NCBI RefSeq assembly: GCF_000820005.1
Contig: NZ_CDBL01000073.1
Location: 1 to 64,000, forward strand
From: Aeromonas piscicola
GTDB lineage: Bacteria; Pseudomonadota; Gammaproteobacteria; Enterobacterales; Aeromonadaceae
Direction of reading: 5' to 3'
Length of the DNA: 64,000 bases
Shown: positions 1-9,409 of the stretch, piece after piece
Position numbering within the stretch: the stretch's first letter is position 1
Layout of the letters: every line of letters starts with the position of its first letter
Program-made: the position numbers and the translations under genes
The notes under the pieces: model-generated
What the model saw: only the letters and a program-made list of their open reading frames with translations
Told to the model about the DNA's origin: nothing
Database searches by the model: none

Positions 1-46
1 GTATGAAAGAACTGTTTAGAAATCATGGTCTGTCTCTTTATTCCTG

Positions 47-781
47 TTACCAACCACCGGAGGCACCACCGCCACCAAAACTGCCGCCGCCACCGCTGAA
101 GCCACCGCCGCCACCTCCTCTGCCGCCGAAGCTACTGGCGCCAAAACCACCGGCCAGAAAAGCCGCGCGGCGTCGACCACCGCCACCGCCCCCACCGCCT
201 CCGCGCAGGTTATGCAGCACTATCATCACAATCACCATCAGAATGAACAGCCAGGGACCGCCCAGCTTGTCCTCTTTCTTGGCGGTGTCCACTGGCTGAT
301 ATTCACCCGCCAGTGCCTGCATGATGCTCTGGCTGCCGGCCACTACGCCCGCAACCATGTCGCCACGTTTGAAGGCGGGCAGGATCCGGATCTGGATGAT
401 GTTGGCGGCAATGGCATCGGGCAGGGCACCCTCCAGCCCATAACCTACCTCGATGCGCACCTTGCGCTCATCTTGGGCGATCAGCAGCAGCACACCGTTG
501 TTCTTTCCCTTCTGGCCTATGCCCCAATGACGACCGAGCTGGTAGCCGTACTCCTCTATGGTCTCGCCATCCAGCGTGTCGATGGAGACCACTACCAGCT
601 GGATGCCGCTGCGTTTTTCAAACGCGGCCAGTTGCTGGGTCAGCTGGTGGGCCTGCTTGCGGGACATCAGGTTCGCCTCGTCCACGACCCGGCCGCTGAG
701 GGCCGGAAAGTCGGGGGCGGCTTGCAGTACTGCGGTCCAGAGCAACAGACAGGGCAGCAACCAGCGGGCAAATTTGCTCAT
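47..781 (-). CDS. TPM-domain membrane protein, YgcG/Psb32 type
   Basis: 244-residue exported protein. Residues 1-21 form a signal peptide (basic start, hydrophobic core, cleavage near LQA-AP). Residues about 26-150 are a TPM domain, seen in the opening VVDEANLMS and the stretch RVRIEVGYGLEGALPD. A single membrane helix lies at about 175-192, followed by a cytoplasmic tail of about 52 residues that is almost all Gly, Arg, Ser and Phe. TPM domains occur in envelope and photosystem-repair proteins, and some have weak phosphatase activity; the role here is unknown. Its start overlaps the stop of the upstream lemA-like gene as ATGA, so the two are translated together. LemA plus TPM is a frequent bacterial pair. 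Confidence 0.9.
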   Translation of the reverse strand: MSKFARWLLPCLLLWTAVLQAAPDFPALSGRVVDEANLMSRKQAHQLTQQLAAFEKRSGIQLVVVSIDTLDGETIEEYGYQLGRHWGIGQKGKNNGVLLLIAQDERKVRIEVGYGLEGALPDAIAANIIQIRILPAFKRGDMVAGVVAGSQSIMQALAGEYQPVDTAKKEDKLGGPWLFILMVIVMIVLHNLRGGGGGGGGGRRRAAFLAGGFGASSFGGRGGGGGGFSGGGGSFGGGGASGGW

Positions 782-1368
782 TGGAAGCTGACCTTGGGCG
801 CCTCTTCAGCCCCGGGTTTGGCACTGAAACTCGGTTTGGCTTCGAGATCCGAATAGAGCAGCTTGGACCAGATGACGCCGGGGAAGGTGCGGATCTCGGT
901 ATTGAACTGGCGCACCGCCTCTATGTAGTCGCGGCGTGCTACCGAGATGCGGTTCTCGGTGCCTTCCAGCTGCGCCTGCAGGGTGAGGAACTGCTGATCT
1001 GCCTTGAGATCCGGATAGCGCTCCACCACCACCATCAGCCGGGAGAGGGCACTGGAGAGTTGATTCTGGGCCGCTTCAAACTCCTTGAGCTGGGCCGGAT
1101 CGCTCACCTGCACGCTGCCAACCCGGGCCCGGGCATCGGTGACCGCTTTGAGGGTCTCCTGCTCGTGGCTGGCGTAGCCCTTGACGGTGGCTACCAGATT
1201 GGGAATGAGATCGGCGCGGCGCTGATACTGATTCTCGACCTGGCCCCAGCTCGCCTTGACCTGCTCATCCAGGGTCGGAATATTGTTCATGCCGCAGCCG
1301 GTCAATCCCAGCAGCAAGGTCAGTGTCAACAGGCTCTGCGTGGTGCTGCGCCAGAGTGAAGTGGCCAT
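778..1368 (-). CDS. lemA: LemA family lipoprotein
   Basis: About 196 residues. I chose the ATG at 1368 because GGAG lies 9 bases upstream; in-frame starts at 1383 and 1413 lack a good ribosome site. The N-terminus is a hydrophobic segment ending in a lipobox LTGC (Cys25 from this start), so it is probably a lipoprotein. The rest is the LemA helical bundle: the segment around SWGQVENQYQRRADLIPNL and the later ERYPDLKAD are family signatures. LemA proteins are envelope proteins without a firm biochemical role. The stop overlaps the start of the TPM-domain gene, giving a two-gene operon. Confidence 0.88.
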   Translation of the reverse strand: MATSLWRSTTQSLLTLTLLLGLTGCGMNNIPTLDEQVKASWGQVENQYQRRADLIPNLVATVKGYASHEQETLKAVTDARARVGSVQVSDPAQLKEFEAAQNQLSSALSRLMVVVERYPDLKADQQFLTLQAQLEGTENRISVARRDYIEAVRQFNTEIRTFPGVIWSKLLYSDLEAKPSFSAKPGAEEAPKVSFQ

Positions 1369-1425
1369 CTTGTTGTTCTCCATTGAAATTTCTAGCGGAT
1401 ATGGGCCCACCATACCAGCTTGGGG

Positions 1426-2208
1426 TCAGTTGCCACAACGGGCGGGCAGGATGGGCATCTTGTTGATACCGGAGACCTTGGGTAACTGTGGCTTGTCCTT
1501 GAGCCAGGAGGCCAGCTCGGCGCCGCAGCCATTGCCGGGCGGGATCGGGGCCTGGGGCTGGCAATCCGGACTGCCGACGGGGCAGCGCAACCGCACATGA
1601 AAGTGGCTGAAGTGGCCGACCCAGGGGCGCAGTTTGGCAACCCAGAGCTCATCGGCGGCCCGTTTGCACACCTCGCCCTTGATGACGGGGTTGATAAAGA
1701 TGCGGGCCACCTCGGGCTTGTTGGCAGCCAGTCGCAACAGGTTCAGTTGCTCTGGACCGAAGCGGCCCGGCAATATCCGATAGCTGGGCTCGTCGATCAG
1801 CGCCCACTCCTTGGGGGCATCCTGCTCCCACTTGCTGATGGGGCGGTTGGCCATGCGAAACCAGATGTCGGCATCCAGGCCCGTCTGGTGACTACGATGG
1901 CCCGAGGTAAAGGGGCCGCCGCGGGCCATCGCCAGATCGGCGATATAGAGATCCGGCATGCCAGCCATGCGGGTCTGGTTGGCCAGCCCCTGCAGATAGT
2001 GGATGAGGTCGGGATGACCGTAGTAACGCAGCCGCTTGCTGCGGATCACCTGATAGCCGGGCCCTGTCAGCGGCAGGGCCATGCCATTTTTGAGGCAGCC
2101 GGCCGAATAGCTGCCAATGGCTTCGGGATCGATTGGGCGAGCCCCGGTATGCAGGGCACTGGCCATGAAGAGCAGGGTGGTAGCAAGCATGAGACTCCCG
2201 ACAATCAC
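1426..2208 (-). CDS. mepA: Penicillin-insensitive murein DD-endopeptidase
   Basis: 260 residues with an N-terminal signal peptide (about 1-22). It is a LAS-family zinc peptidase that cuts D-Ala-meso-DAP cross-links in periplasmic peptidoglycan. Zinc-site motifs are present: SGHRSHQTGLDADIW (residues 102-116, with His104, His107 and Asp114) and GHFSHFHVRLRCP (about 198-210). Length and layout match E. coli MepA. It lies just upstream, on the same strand, of the lemA/TPM pair with a short gap, so co-transcription of three envelope genes is possible. Confidence 0.95.
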   Translation of the reverse strand: MIVGSLMLATTLLFMASALHTGARPIDPEAIGSYSAGCLKNGMALPLTGPGYQVIRSKRLRYYGHPDLIHYLQGLANQTRMAGMPDLYIADLAMARGGPFTSGHRSHQTGLDADIWFRMANRPISKWEQDAPKEWALIDEPSYRILPGRFGPEQLNLLRLAANKPEVARIFINPVIKGEVCKRAADELWVAKLRPWVGHFSHFHVRLRCPVGSPDCQPQAPIPPGNGCGAELASWLKDKPQLPKVSGINKMPILPARCGN

Positions 2209-2365
2209 GCTAAGAGGTGGGCTCAGATAACCCCAATCATATCAAGAGTCTGGCGAGGTCGTCACCCGACTTGCCGGTCGGGTTGCATCTTGGCGTCCGG
2301 CTCCCGCACAATGCGCGACACAGCCGGGTGAGCGCACGAGAACACGAGAACATGAGGAGAACGAG

Positions 2366-2908
2366 ATGAAGGTGAGTGAGCTGGTGGAGAAGGTGGGGCT
2401 CTGTTGCCTGATGCCTCCTGCCCGACGTTTTTATCCTGTGATGGGGGTCTTGCTGCTGGCGAGTCTGGTGACAGTGCTGGCCGCCGTCGGCCTGGGTTAT
2501 CCGACGATGGGGCTGCTGCCCTGGGTGGGCGTAGTGTTTGGCGGCATAGTGCTGCTGATGATGGTGCTGCCTCGCAACTGGCAGCGCTGGCGACTGGCCG
2601 AGCTCGCCTGGGACGATGAGCGTCTCTATCTGCTCAATGGCAGCGATGACAGGGCGCTGGCACTGCCAAGAGCGGCCCTGGTTGGCATAGAGCGGGATCG
2701 CAAGGTGGGCCACGATGGCCAGTGGCTGGAGTTCAGCCTGGATCTCCGGCTCGATGGCGAGCAGCTCGCGGCGGCGACCAAACTGATGGGGCTTGGCCGT
2801 GAGGGGACCCACGAGGTCGCGCCCGGCATTTATCGCTTTGGCTTTAAACGGGCCTGGCACGGTCGCCGTGCACTCAAGGAGATACTCAAGGCGCTGCTCC
2901 CCATTTGA
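2366..2908 (+). CDS. Hypothetical inner-membrane protein, two N-terminal helices
   Basis: 180 residues and not recognised as a named family. Two hydrophobic helices at about 23-45 and 50-66 form a hairpin, followed by a soluble domain of about 110 residues (WRLAELAWDDERLYLLNG onward) with a beta-rich look suggestive of a PH-like or DUF2982-type fold. The ribosome site is good (GAGGAGAACGAG before the ATG). It is divergent from mepA and stands alone before the RNA-binding protein gene. No catalytic motif is visible. Confidence 0.7.
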   Translation: MKVSELVEKVGLCCLMPPARRFYPVMGVLLLASLVTVLAAVGLGYPTMGLLPWVGVVFGGIVLLMMVLPRNWQRWRLAELAWDDERLYLLNGSDDRALALPRAALVGIERDRKVGHDGQWLEFSLDLRLDGEQLAAATKLMGLGREGTHEVAPGIYRFGFKRAWHGRRALKEILKALLPI

Positions 2909-2977
2909 GCTGACTATTTTCTCGACAATCCACCTCAAAGCTCAGATACTGCCAGTGACTCGAATTGATCTTGCCTG

Positions 2978-3017
2978 TTCTGTTCGCCCAAGAGATCAAT
3001 GACTTGAGTGAACAGAA
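2978..3017 (+). repeat. Imperfect inverted repeat upstream of the RRM gene
   Basis: TTCTGTTC (2978-2985) pairs with GAACAGAA (3010-3017), and inside it CAAG (2989-2992) pairs with CTTG (3003-3006). The hairpin would lie about 110 bases upstream of the RNA-binding protein start. No T-run follows, so it is not a terminator. It could be an mRNA leader structure or a protein-binding palindrome. Confidence 0.45.
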
Positions 3018-3126
3018 CGGGGAGTGCCTCGGCATGATGCCCTGGCAGGTCCGGCATGGAGGTTGTGCCCTTACTTCCGTGTTGGTGATTGGATAGAGAA
3101 GGCACCTTGAATCGAGAGTGGATGGC

Positions 3127-3405
3127 ATGAAGATTTACGTAGGTAATCTGTCGTACCGGATGACGGCCGACGAACTGACAACCGTGTTCAGCCAATTTGG
3201 GCAGGTAGAAAAGGTCGATATCATCATCGATCGCGATACCGGTCAGTCCAAGGGGTTTGGCTTTATTGAAATGCCTGTCAATGGCGATGCCGAGAAGGCC
3301 ATCGCCGGTTTGCATGGCACCGAAATCGGTGGCCGCACCATCACAGTCAACCAAGCCAAACCGAAGACAGATGCACCACGTGGTCGCCCCCAGCGTCATC
3401 GCTGA
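3127..3405 (+). CDS. RRM-type RNA-binding protein
   Basis: 92 residues holding one RNA recognition motif. RNP2 is KIYVGNL at residues 2-8 and RNP1 is KGFGFIEM in the middle. The tail is short, basic and rich in Arg and Pro. I chose the ATG at 3127; an upstream in-frame GTG at 3118 would add three residues. Such single-RRM proteins in gammaproteobacteria and cyanobacteria are presumed RNA chaperones, often cold-related. It is monocistronic, with an unusually long upstream region (about 218 bases) containing the inverted repeat at 2978-3017, and is followed by a strong terminator. Confidence 0.92.
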   Translation: MKIYVGNLSYRMTADELTTVFSQFGQVEKVDIIIDRDTGQSKGFGFIEMPVNGDAEKAIAGLHGTEIGGRTITVNQAKPKTDAPRGRPQRHR

Positions 3406-3423
3406 GTTGCCTCGATAATGCAA

Positions 3424-3454
3424 AACGGCATGGGTATCTCCCATGCCGTTTTTG
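3424..3454 (+). terminator. Rho-independent terminator after the RRM gene
   Basis: Perfect 11-bp stem, AACGGCATGGG (3424-3434) with CCCATGCCGTT (3440-3450), a five-base loop and T5. It could also serve the convergent aldo/keto reductase gene, because A residues flank the other side. Confidence 0.9.
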
Positions 3455-3485
3455 TTGGTGCGGCGCCATGCCGCGTCACGCAGGG

Positions 3486-4385
3486 TCAGGGCACGTCATA
3501 CCCGAGCGCCGCCTTGCGAATGCGGAACCACTGCTGGCGGTTGAGCACTATGGACTCGGCGGCCACGGCAGCGGCAATCCGTTCCCGCTTGCCTGAGCCT
3601 ATCAGTGGCAACGGCTGGCTTGGCAGCATCATCACCCAGGCGTAGACCAGCTGCTCTATGTGCTGAGCGCCCACTTCATGGCGGATCTGCTCTAGCTCGG
3701 CGCGCAGCGGCGCATACTCCTGGCCGTTGAACAGGCGTCCGCCGCCGAGGCAGGACCAGGCCATGGGCTTGATGCGCAGTTGCTGGCATTGATCCAGGGT
3801 GCCATCCAGGGTGGTGCTCTGGTTCAGCGGCGAGATCTCCAGCTGGTTGGTGACCAGCGGGAAGGGCAGGCGCGACTGCAGCAGCTCGAACTGGCGAGGG
3901 GTGAAGTTGGAGACGCCGGCGTGCTTGATCTTGCCTGCCTGCCTGAGGGTGATGAAGGCATCGGCTACTTCGTCGGCATCCATCAGGGGATCGGGGCGGT
4001 GGATCAGCAGCAGATCCAGATAGTCGGTGCCGAGCTTTTGCAAGGAGGCCTCGGCGCTGGCGATGATGTGTGCCTTGCCGGTGTTGTAGTGGTTGAGGGT
4101 ATGTTCCGGCTTGGCGGTGAGGGCGATGCCGCACTTGCTGACGATTTCCATCCGCTCGCGCAGTGAGGGCTCGAGACGCAGGGCCTTGCCGAACGCCTCC
4201 TCGCACTGGTAACCGCCGTAGATGTCGGCGTGATCCAGGGTGGTCACTCCCAGGTCCAGGTGGTACTTCATCAGGTCGAGCAGTGCGGCCGGGGAGAGTT
4301 GCCACTCCATCAGACGCCAGTAGCCCATGATGAGGCGGGAGAAGGTCGGGCCCTGATCGTGCAGGACGACGCGAGATACAGACAT
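3486..4385 (-). CDS. ydhF: Aldo/keto reductase, YdhF type
   Basis: 299 residues, a cytosolic NADP(H)-dependent (beta/alpha)8-barrel oxidoreductase. The catalytic tetrad is readable: Asp51 and Tyr56 in TTLDHADIYGG, Lys84 in IVSKCG, and His129 in LLLIHRPDP. The N-terminal stretch FSRLIMGYWRLMEW and the length closely match E. coli YdhF. The physiological substrate is unknown. It is divergent from a small HTH regulator whose start is about 108 bases away, which may control it. Confidence 0.93.
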   Translation of the reverse strand: MSVSRVVLHDQGPTFSRLIMGYWRLMEWQLSPAALLDLMKYHLDLGVTTLDHADIYGGYQCEEAFGKALRLEPSLRERMEIVSKCGIALTAKPEHTLNHYNTGKAHIIASAEASLQKLGTDYLDLLLIHRPDPLMDADEVADAFITLRQAGKIKHAGVSNFTPRQFELLQSRLPFPLVTNQLEISPLNQSTTLDGTLDQCQQLRIKPMAWSCLGGGRLFNGQEYAPLRAELEQIRHEVGAQHIEQLVYAWVMMLPSQPLPLIGSGKRERIAAAVAAESIVLNRQQWFRIRKAALGYDVP

Positions 4386-4492
4386 GAGTGACTCCTTGGG
4401 AAATTAATGCTGCCTGCATCTTGGTCTCTTCTGCCTGGCAAGGCAATAATGCGGCTTTTGTTCACTCGAACTTTGGTTCTGACGGGATACGT

Positions 4493-4900
4493 ATGGAAGG
4501 ATTTGCCGAGCGGTTGCGGAGTCTGATCGGGGCGGGCAGCATCAGCGCGTTTGCGCGTAAAGTCGGCTTGAGTGAAGCCCTGATCCGCAAATATCTGAAG
4601 GGGGCCGAGCCCGGCCTTGGCAAGGCAAACCAGATCGCCATGGGGGCCAACTGCTCGCTGGAGTGGCTTGCCACCGGTTGTGGCTATCTTTACCGACAGG
4701 CAGAAGTGGTGGATCGGGAGGCGCTGGCCGCCGCAGGCACCCTGCTGCAGGAGCTGGTTCCCGAGCAATTCCTGCCTGATGAAAGGCAACTGGTCACCCT
4801 GCTTGCCTACTATCAGTTCTTGCGCAGCCACAAGAAGGCCGACGGCTTTCTGGATCTGGCGCTGGCGCGCGAATTTGGCAAGCACCTCAATGAGGCATAA
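4493..4900 (+). CDS. Small XRE/CI-like HTH transcriptional regulator
   Basis: 135 residues from the ATG at 4493. A longer reading from 4388 would add 35 residues that do not look like a conserved domain, so I prefer the internal start. Residues about 5-60 form a helix-turn-helix (FARKVGLSEALIRKYLKGAEPGLGK) like those of phage CI-type or P2-type repressors, including the LEWLATG element often following that HTH. The C-terminal half is helical and unrecognised. Divergence from the aldo/keto reductase suggests local regulation; this is inference. Confidence 0.78.
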   Translation: MEGFAERLRSLIGAGSISAFARKVGLSEALIRKYLKGAEPGLGKANQIAMGANCSLEWLATGCGYLYRQAEVVDREALAAAGTLLQELVPEQFLPDERQLVTLLAYYQFLRSHKKADGFLDLALAREFGKHLNEA

Positions 4901-4989
4901 ACCCGGATGGGCATAGCCGGCCAACTCTTGGCGGCAGGCGGTTATTTTCTGATAACCTCTAAACAGACGGCAGATCCGGGGAGAGGGCG

Positions 4990-5691
4990 ATGGGCTATCT
5001 GATCTTGGGCAGTGGTGGATTGGGCACGGCGCTGGCCAGGGAGCTGTCGGCCCGGGGCGAGGAGCTGGTGCTGGCGGGCAGGCAACTGCCAAAAGGGCTG
5101 GATCCGGCCTGCTACTTCCCGTTGCAGGAGGTAGACCCACTCTCCTTTGATGCGCTGTTCACCCTCTATGACACAACCACGCTGCCGAGCGTGGTGATCA
5201 ACACCATAGGTCTGCTGCACGACATCAACTTCATGCCGGAGCGGCGGGTGGAGGAGGTCAATCCCAAGTGGCTGTGCGACAGCCTGCTGGCCAATGCCTG
5301 GCCACATCTGGCCCTCGGCGCCTGCCTGAGCCGCCGCATGACCCCGGATGCCAGCTTGTGGCTCTGTTCTCTCTCCGATCTGGCCGGCAGCCTGACCGCC
5401 AATGCGACGGGCAGCCGCTACAGCTACCGGATGAGCAAGGCGGCCCTCAACATGGGGGCCAGGACGCTGGCGCTCGAATGGCGGGACCGCTTCCCCGGCG
5501 CCGGGGTGATCACAGTACACCCGGGCTCCATGGATACCCCCATGAACCAGCCCTTTCTCCATGAGCTGGCCCCCGCCAGCCTGCAGGATCCGGCATGGGT
5601 CGCCCCCCGTTTGCTGGATCTGATCGCCGGTTTGTCGATGGCGCAATCCGGCGCCTTTGTGGATCTGCAGGGGCAGCCGCTGCCCTGGTAG
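4990..5691 (+). CDS. Short-chain dehydrogenase/reductase family protein
   Basis: 233 residues. A Rossmann nucleotide-binding motif is at the N-terminus (YLILGSGGLGTALA). The SDR catalytic elements are a Ser in the LCSLSDLAG strand and YRMSK (the Tyr-x-x-x-Lys pair). The following GVITVHPGSMDTPM is the usual PG motif. It resembles the CsgA/FabG-like SDRs of unknown substrate found in many gammaproteobacteria. A ribosome site (GGGGAGAGGGCG) precedes the ATG. The substrate cannot be inferred from context. Confidence 0.88.
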   Translation: MGYLILGSGGLGTALARELSARGEELVLAGRQLPKGLDPACYFPLQEVDPLSFDALFTLYDTTTLPSVVINTIGLLHDINFMPERRVEEVNPKWLCDSLLANAWPHLALGACLSRRMTPDASLWLCSLSDLAGSLTANATGSRYSYRMSKAALNMGARTLALEWRDRFPGAGVITVHPGSMDTPMNQPFLHELAPASLQDPAWVAPRLLDLIAGLSMAQSGAFVDLQGQPLPW

Positions 5692-6801
<1,110 letters not shown>

Positions 6802-6827
6802 TACGGATTGCTCACTACCGAAACAAC

Positions 6828-6852
6828 ACAGGGCGCTGCGGCGCCCTGTTTC
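6828..6852 (+). terminator. Terminator hairpin between ltaE and the convergent PAS gene
   Basis: ACAGGGCGC (6828-6836) pairs perfectly with GCGCCCTGT (6841-6849) around a TGCG loop. The T-tract is short (TTT then CATT), so termination may be moderate. It sits between converging genes and could serve both. Confidence 0.65.
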
Positions 6853-6873
6853 ATTGCTGAATGATGTTGTTCG

Positions 6874-7311
6874 TCACGCCTGTCGCTGGCCTGTCATCAA
6901 CATGGCCTCATCGGTGGCATCGTAGATCATCACGGCGATATGGGTCACCTGACCACCAAAATCGGCCAGCGGCACCAGGGTCAGATTCTGGAACATGTGG
7001 GGGGCCGAACCCGTGATGGGGCGATAGTTGGAGAAGCGCAGCAGATAGGGTTTCTGCTCCCAGGTGCTGAAGGCGCGATTGTTGAGCTTGAACACCATAT
7101 TGGCCTTGCGTTCGAACCAGGCCCTGTCCACGTCGGGGAAGAGATCAAACAGCACGCCATCGCGCACCTCACCGGCCAACCTGCCGCTGTGGCTCTCCAT
7201 GAAGCCGTTCCACACCTGTACTCTGTACTCTTTGTCGAGCACCACCAGCCCCACGTCCAAGTTCTGGACTATGTTCATCAGCCAATGAAATTCACGAATT
7301 TCCATGGTCAC
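6874..7311 (-). CDS. PAS domain protein, probable sensor partner of the CheY-CheC protein
   Basis: 145 residues with one PAS domain (about 8-125): FHWLMNIVQNLDVGLVVLDKEYRVQVWN is the typical PAS start, followed by the fold core FDLFPDVDRAWFERK. There is no kinase, methyl-acceptor or output domain. It starts only 3 bases after the stop of the upstream CheY-CheC gene on the same strand, so the two probably work together as a sensor/response module. The ligand is unknown. Confidence 0.85.
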   Translation of the reverse strand: MTMEIREFHWLMNIVQNLDVGLVVLDKEYRVQVWNGFMESHSGRLAGEVRDGVLFDLFPDVDRAWFERKANMVFKLNNRAFSTWEQKPYLLRFSNYRPITGSAPHMFQNLTLVPLADFGGQVTHIAVMIYDATDEAMLMTGQRQA

Positions 7312-7314
7312 TCC

Positions 7315-8343
7315 CTAGAGCATGTGCATGATTTTGTTGTTCATGGTGGCGATGGAATCTTCGGTAAACAGCAGCAGCAGGTCACACTGCACCGCGTAAT
7401 CCTGGATCCGGTAGTTGATCTCGATGGCCAGGGTGCGGCGCCAGCGGCTCTTGTTGGTGTTGATGAGATCCTTGATGGGCCTGTGCTGGCCGAGCACCAC
7501 AGGGTGACCTTGGCTGAAAGGTGTATCGAGCTGGCTGGCGTAACCGCGCAGGAAGGCACCGATCAGCACGTTGGCGGTATCCATCAAGAGCTCCAGTTCG
7601 GCATTGCGATCCAGCGCGCCCTGATGCTTCATCAGCCGGGCCAGATCCTTGAAGCTGGAGTCGTGAAACAGGATCAGTGCTTCGCCGGCGATCCCCGCCC
7701 CGATGAAGCCCTGGCAGACGGCGGAGAGGGTATCCGAATCGGCGGCGGCCGAGAGTGCCATGTGCAGCTCGGAGACTTCCAGCACGTTGACGTTGGGGAT
7801 GGGCAGCACCACGAAGGCGTTGAGCAGACGGGCCAGCAGGTCGGCGGCCTGGCCCATGGAGACGTTGGCGAGCTCCTGATAAACGTCGCGGATCTCGGGG
7901 GTGATCTTGACGCCAATATCGGCATCAGGCTCACCTGCCGTCAGGCCTTCAAGCAAGGCGGACGCCGGGGCGACGCCATTGGGTTGCCATAAACCGTGTT
8001 GCCTGAGCAGGGCGTTCAGGGTCTCGGGGGCGGCGGGTTTCTTGATGAAATCGAGGGCGCCCAGGCTCATGACCCTTTGATGCGCCTCGGGCTGGATGTC
8101 GCCAGAGACGACGAATACCTTGTTGCGCAGCCCTTCCTGTTGCAGGGTCTCCAGCACCCCGTAGCCGTCCATCTCCGGCATGGTCAGATCCAGAAAGATC
8201 AGATCGCCATGCCCCATCAGCACCTGTTCCACCCCTTCGAGCCCGTTTGCGGCGTAATGCAGTGTCACATCCCAGTCGGAAGGAAGGGCGCGGGCCAGCT
8301 GTTTACGAGCGAATCCTGAGTCATCACATATCAATACATTCAT
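7315..8343 (-). CDS. Response regulator with C-terminal CheC-type phosphatase domain
   Basis: 342 residues. Residues 1-118 form a CheY-like receiver with acidic pair Asp7/Asp8, phospho-acceptor Asp52 (FLDLTMPEMDG) and a conserved Lys at 101/102 (FIKKPA). Residues about 145-342 form a CheC/CheX-like domain: ELANVSMGQAADLLARLL and the second helix ELLMDTANVLIGAFL resemble the two phosphatase helices. CheC proteins dephosphorylate CheY-P. A fused receiver suggests phosphorylation-controlled phosphatase activity on another response regulator. It is far from the chemotaxis operon at 38-46 kb and is paired with the PAS protein. Confidence 0.88.
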   Translation of the reverse strand: MNVLICDDSGFARKQLARALPSDWDVTLHYAANGLEGVEQVLMGHGDLIFLDLTMPEMDGYGVLETLQQEGLRNKVFVVSGDIQPEAHQRVMSLGALDFIKKPAAPETLNALLRQHGLWQPNGVAPASALLEGLTAGEPDADIGVKITPEIRDVYQELANVSMGQAADLLARLLNAFVVLPIPNVNVLEVSELHMALSAAADSDTLSAVCQGFIGAGIAGEALILFHDSSFKDLARLMKHQGALDRNAELELLMDTANVLIGAFLRGYASQLDTPFSQGHPVVLGQHRPIKDLINTNKSRWRRTLAIEINYRIQDYAVQCDLLLLFTEDSIATMNNKIMHML

Positions 8344-8397
8344 AGTGTTAGGCTGGCCTGGTTAACGAGGATTGCTATAAGTGTGGCCCGCTGACGG

Positions 8398-9336
8398 TCA
8401 GATGCAATGGGACAGACTGGTTGCCGGTGAAAATTGGTTGTCCCATTGGTGGTTCCGGTAGCGCGCTGAGTATTTTTCAACAAATTCAGCGAACATCTTA
8501 ACACGCAGCGGAGCGAACTCAGGCTGGCAGCGCAACATATAGAAGGGGCGATTGCCGGTTTTCCAGTCAGGCAGCACGGCGACCAGTTGCTCATCCTGCA
8601 GGAAGGGGTGTACGTAGTGGCGCGGTGCGTTGACTATCCCCAGATGCCGTCTGGCGGCCCTGACCGCCGCCTGGGTCTGGTTGACTGTGAGCTTGGCGGC
8701 GCGCTTGATCTGCACTGTCTGTTCGTCCCGTCCGGTCAGTTGCCAGTGTTGATGGGGCCAGCAGTAGATCAGGGAGTGCTCCTCCAGCTGGGCCGGGTGA
8801 GCCGGTGTGCCCATCTTCTCCAGATAGAGTCTGGAGGCGAACAGGCCGTATTCGATGTGACCGAGACACTGGGCATTGGTCATGGATTGCGGCAGTTCAC
8901 CGTTGAAGAACACCAGATCCCGATCGTTGTCGAGCAGGTGCTGATGATCGTTGGTCTGGGTGATGTCGAACCGCACCGCCGGGTAGTGCAGGCCAAAATC
9001 CGCCAGCATGTCGACCAGTATGGTGTTGGAGAGCGCGATGGGTGCGGCGAGGCGGATCACCCCGTTGATGTCGGCTTCCCGGCCCTGGATTTCACCCGTG
9101 GCCTGTTCAATCTCGGCCAGCGGGGTGCATAGACGCTCGTAATATCTGAGCCCGTCGTCGGTGAGGCGAAGTTTGCGGGTGGATCTGTGTAGCAAGGAAC
9201 AGCCGAGCTGCTCTTCCAGCTGAGAAATACGTCGACTGATGGTGCCGGTAGGCATGCCCAGTGCGGCAGCCGCGTGGGAGAAGCCTCCCTCTTGCACCAC
9301 CTTGACGAACAGATAGAACTCTTCGATGTACTTCAT
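8398..9336 (-). CDS. LysR-family transcriptional regulator
   Basis: 312 residues. The N-terminal winged HTH (about 1-60) reads YLFVKVVQEGGFSHAAAALGMPTGTISRRISQLEEQLG, and the C-terminal substrate-binding domain begins at about 90 (NGVIRLAAPIAL). It belongs to the group in which the regulator alone carries the family signature RSTRKLRLTDDG. No divergent target gene is adjacent; it lies between the CheY-CheC gene and a DUF2982-like gene. The effector is unknown. Confidence 0.9.
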   Translation of the reverse strand: MKYIEEFYLFVKVVQEGGFSHAAAALGMPTGTISRRISQLEEQLGCSLLHRSTRKLRLTDDGLRYYERLCTPLAEIEQATGEIQGREADINGVIRLAAPIALSNTILVDMLADFGLHYPAVRFDITQTNDHQHLLDNDRDLVFFNGELPQSMTNAQCLGHIEYGLFASRLYLEKMGTPAHPAQLEEHSLIYCWPHQHWQLTGRDEQTVQIKRAAKLTVNQTQAAVRAARRHLGIVNAPRHYVHPFLQDEQLVAVLPDWKTGNRPFYMLRCQPEFAPLRVKMFAEFVEKYSARYRNHQWDNQFSPATSLSHCI

Positions 9337-9409
9337 AAGCGGTGTTCTGGGTGTAACAAGGCAGTGACCTTAAAAAGAGCCGACCGCCTTGGCAAGTGCA
9401 ATCCGGCGT

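Noticed and set aside
3-299. Proline-rich reading frame on the plus strand
   Set aside because: Antisense to the glycine-rich tail of the TPM protein; GGC/GGT codons read backwards give proline runs.
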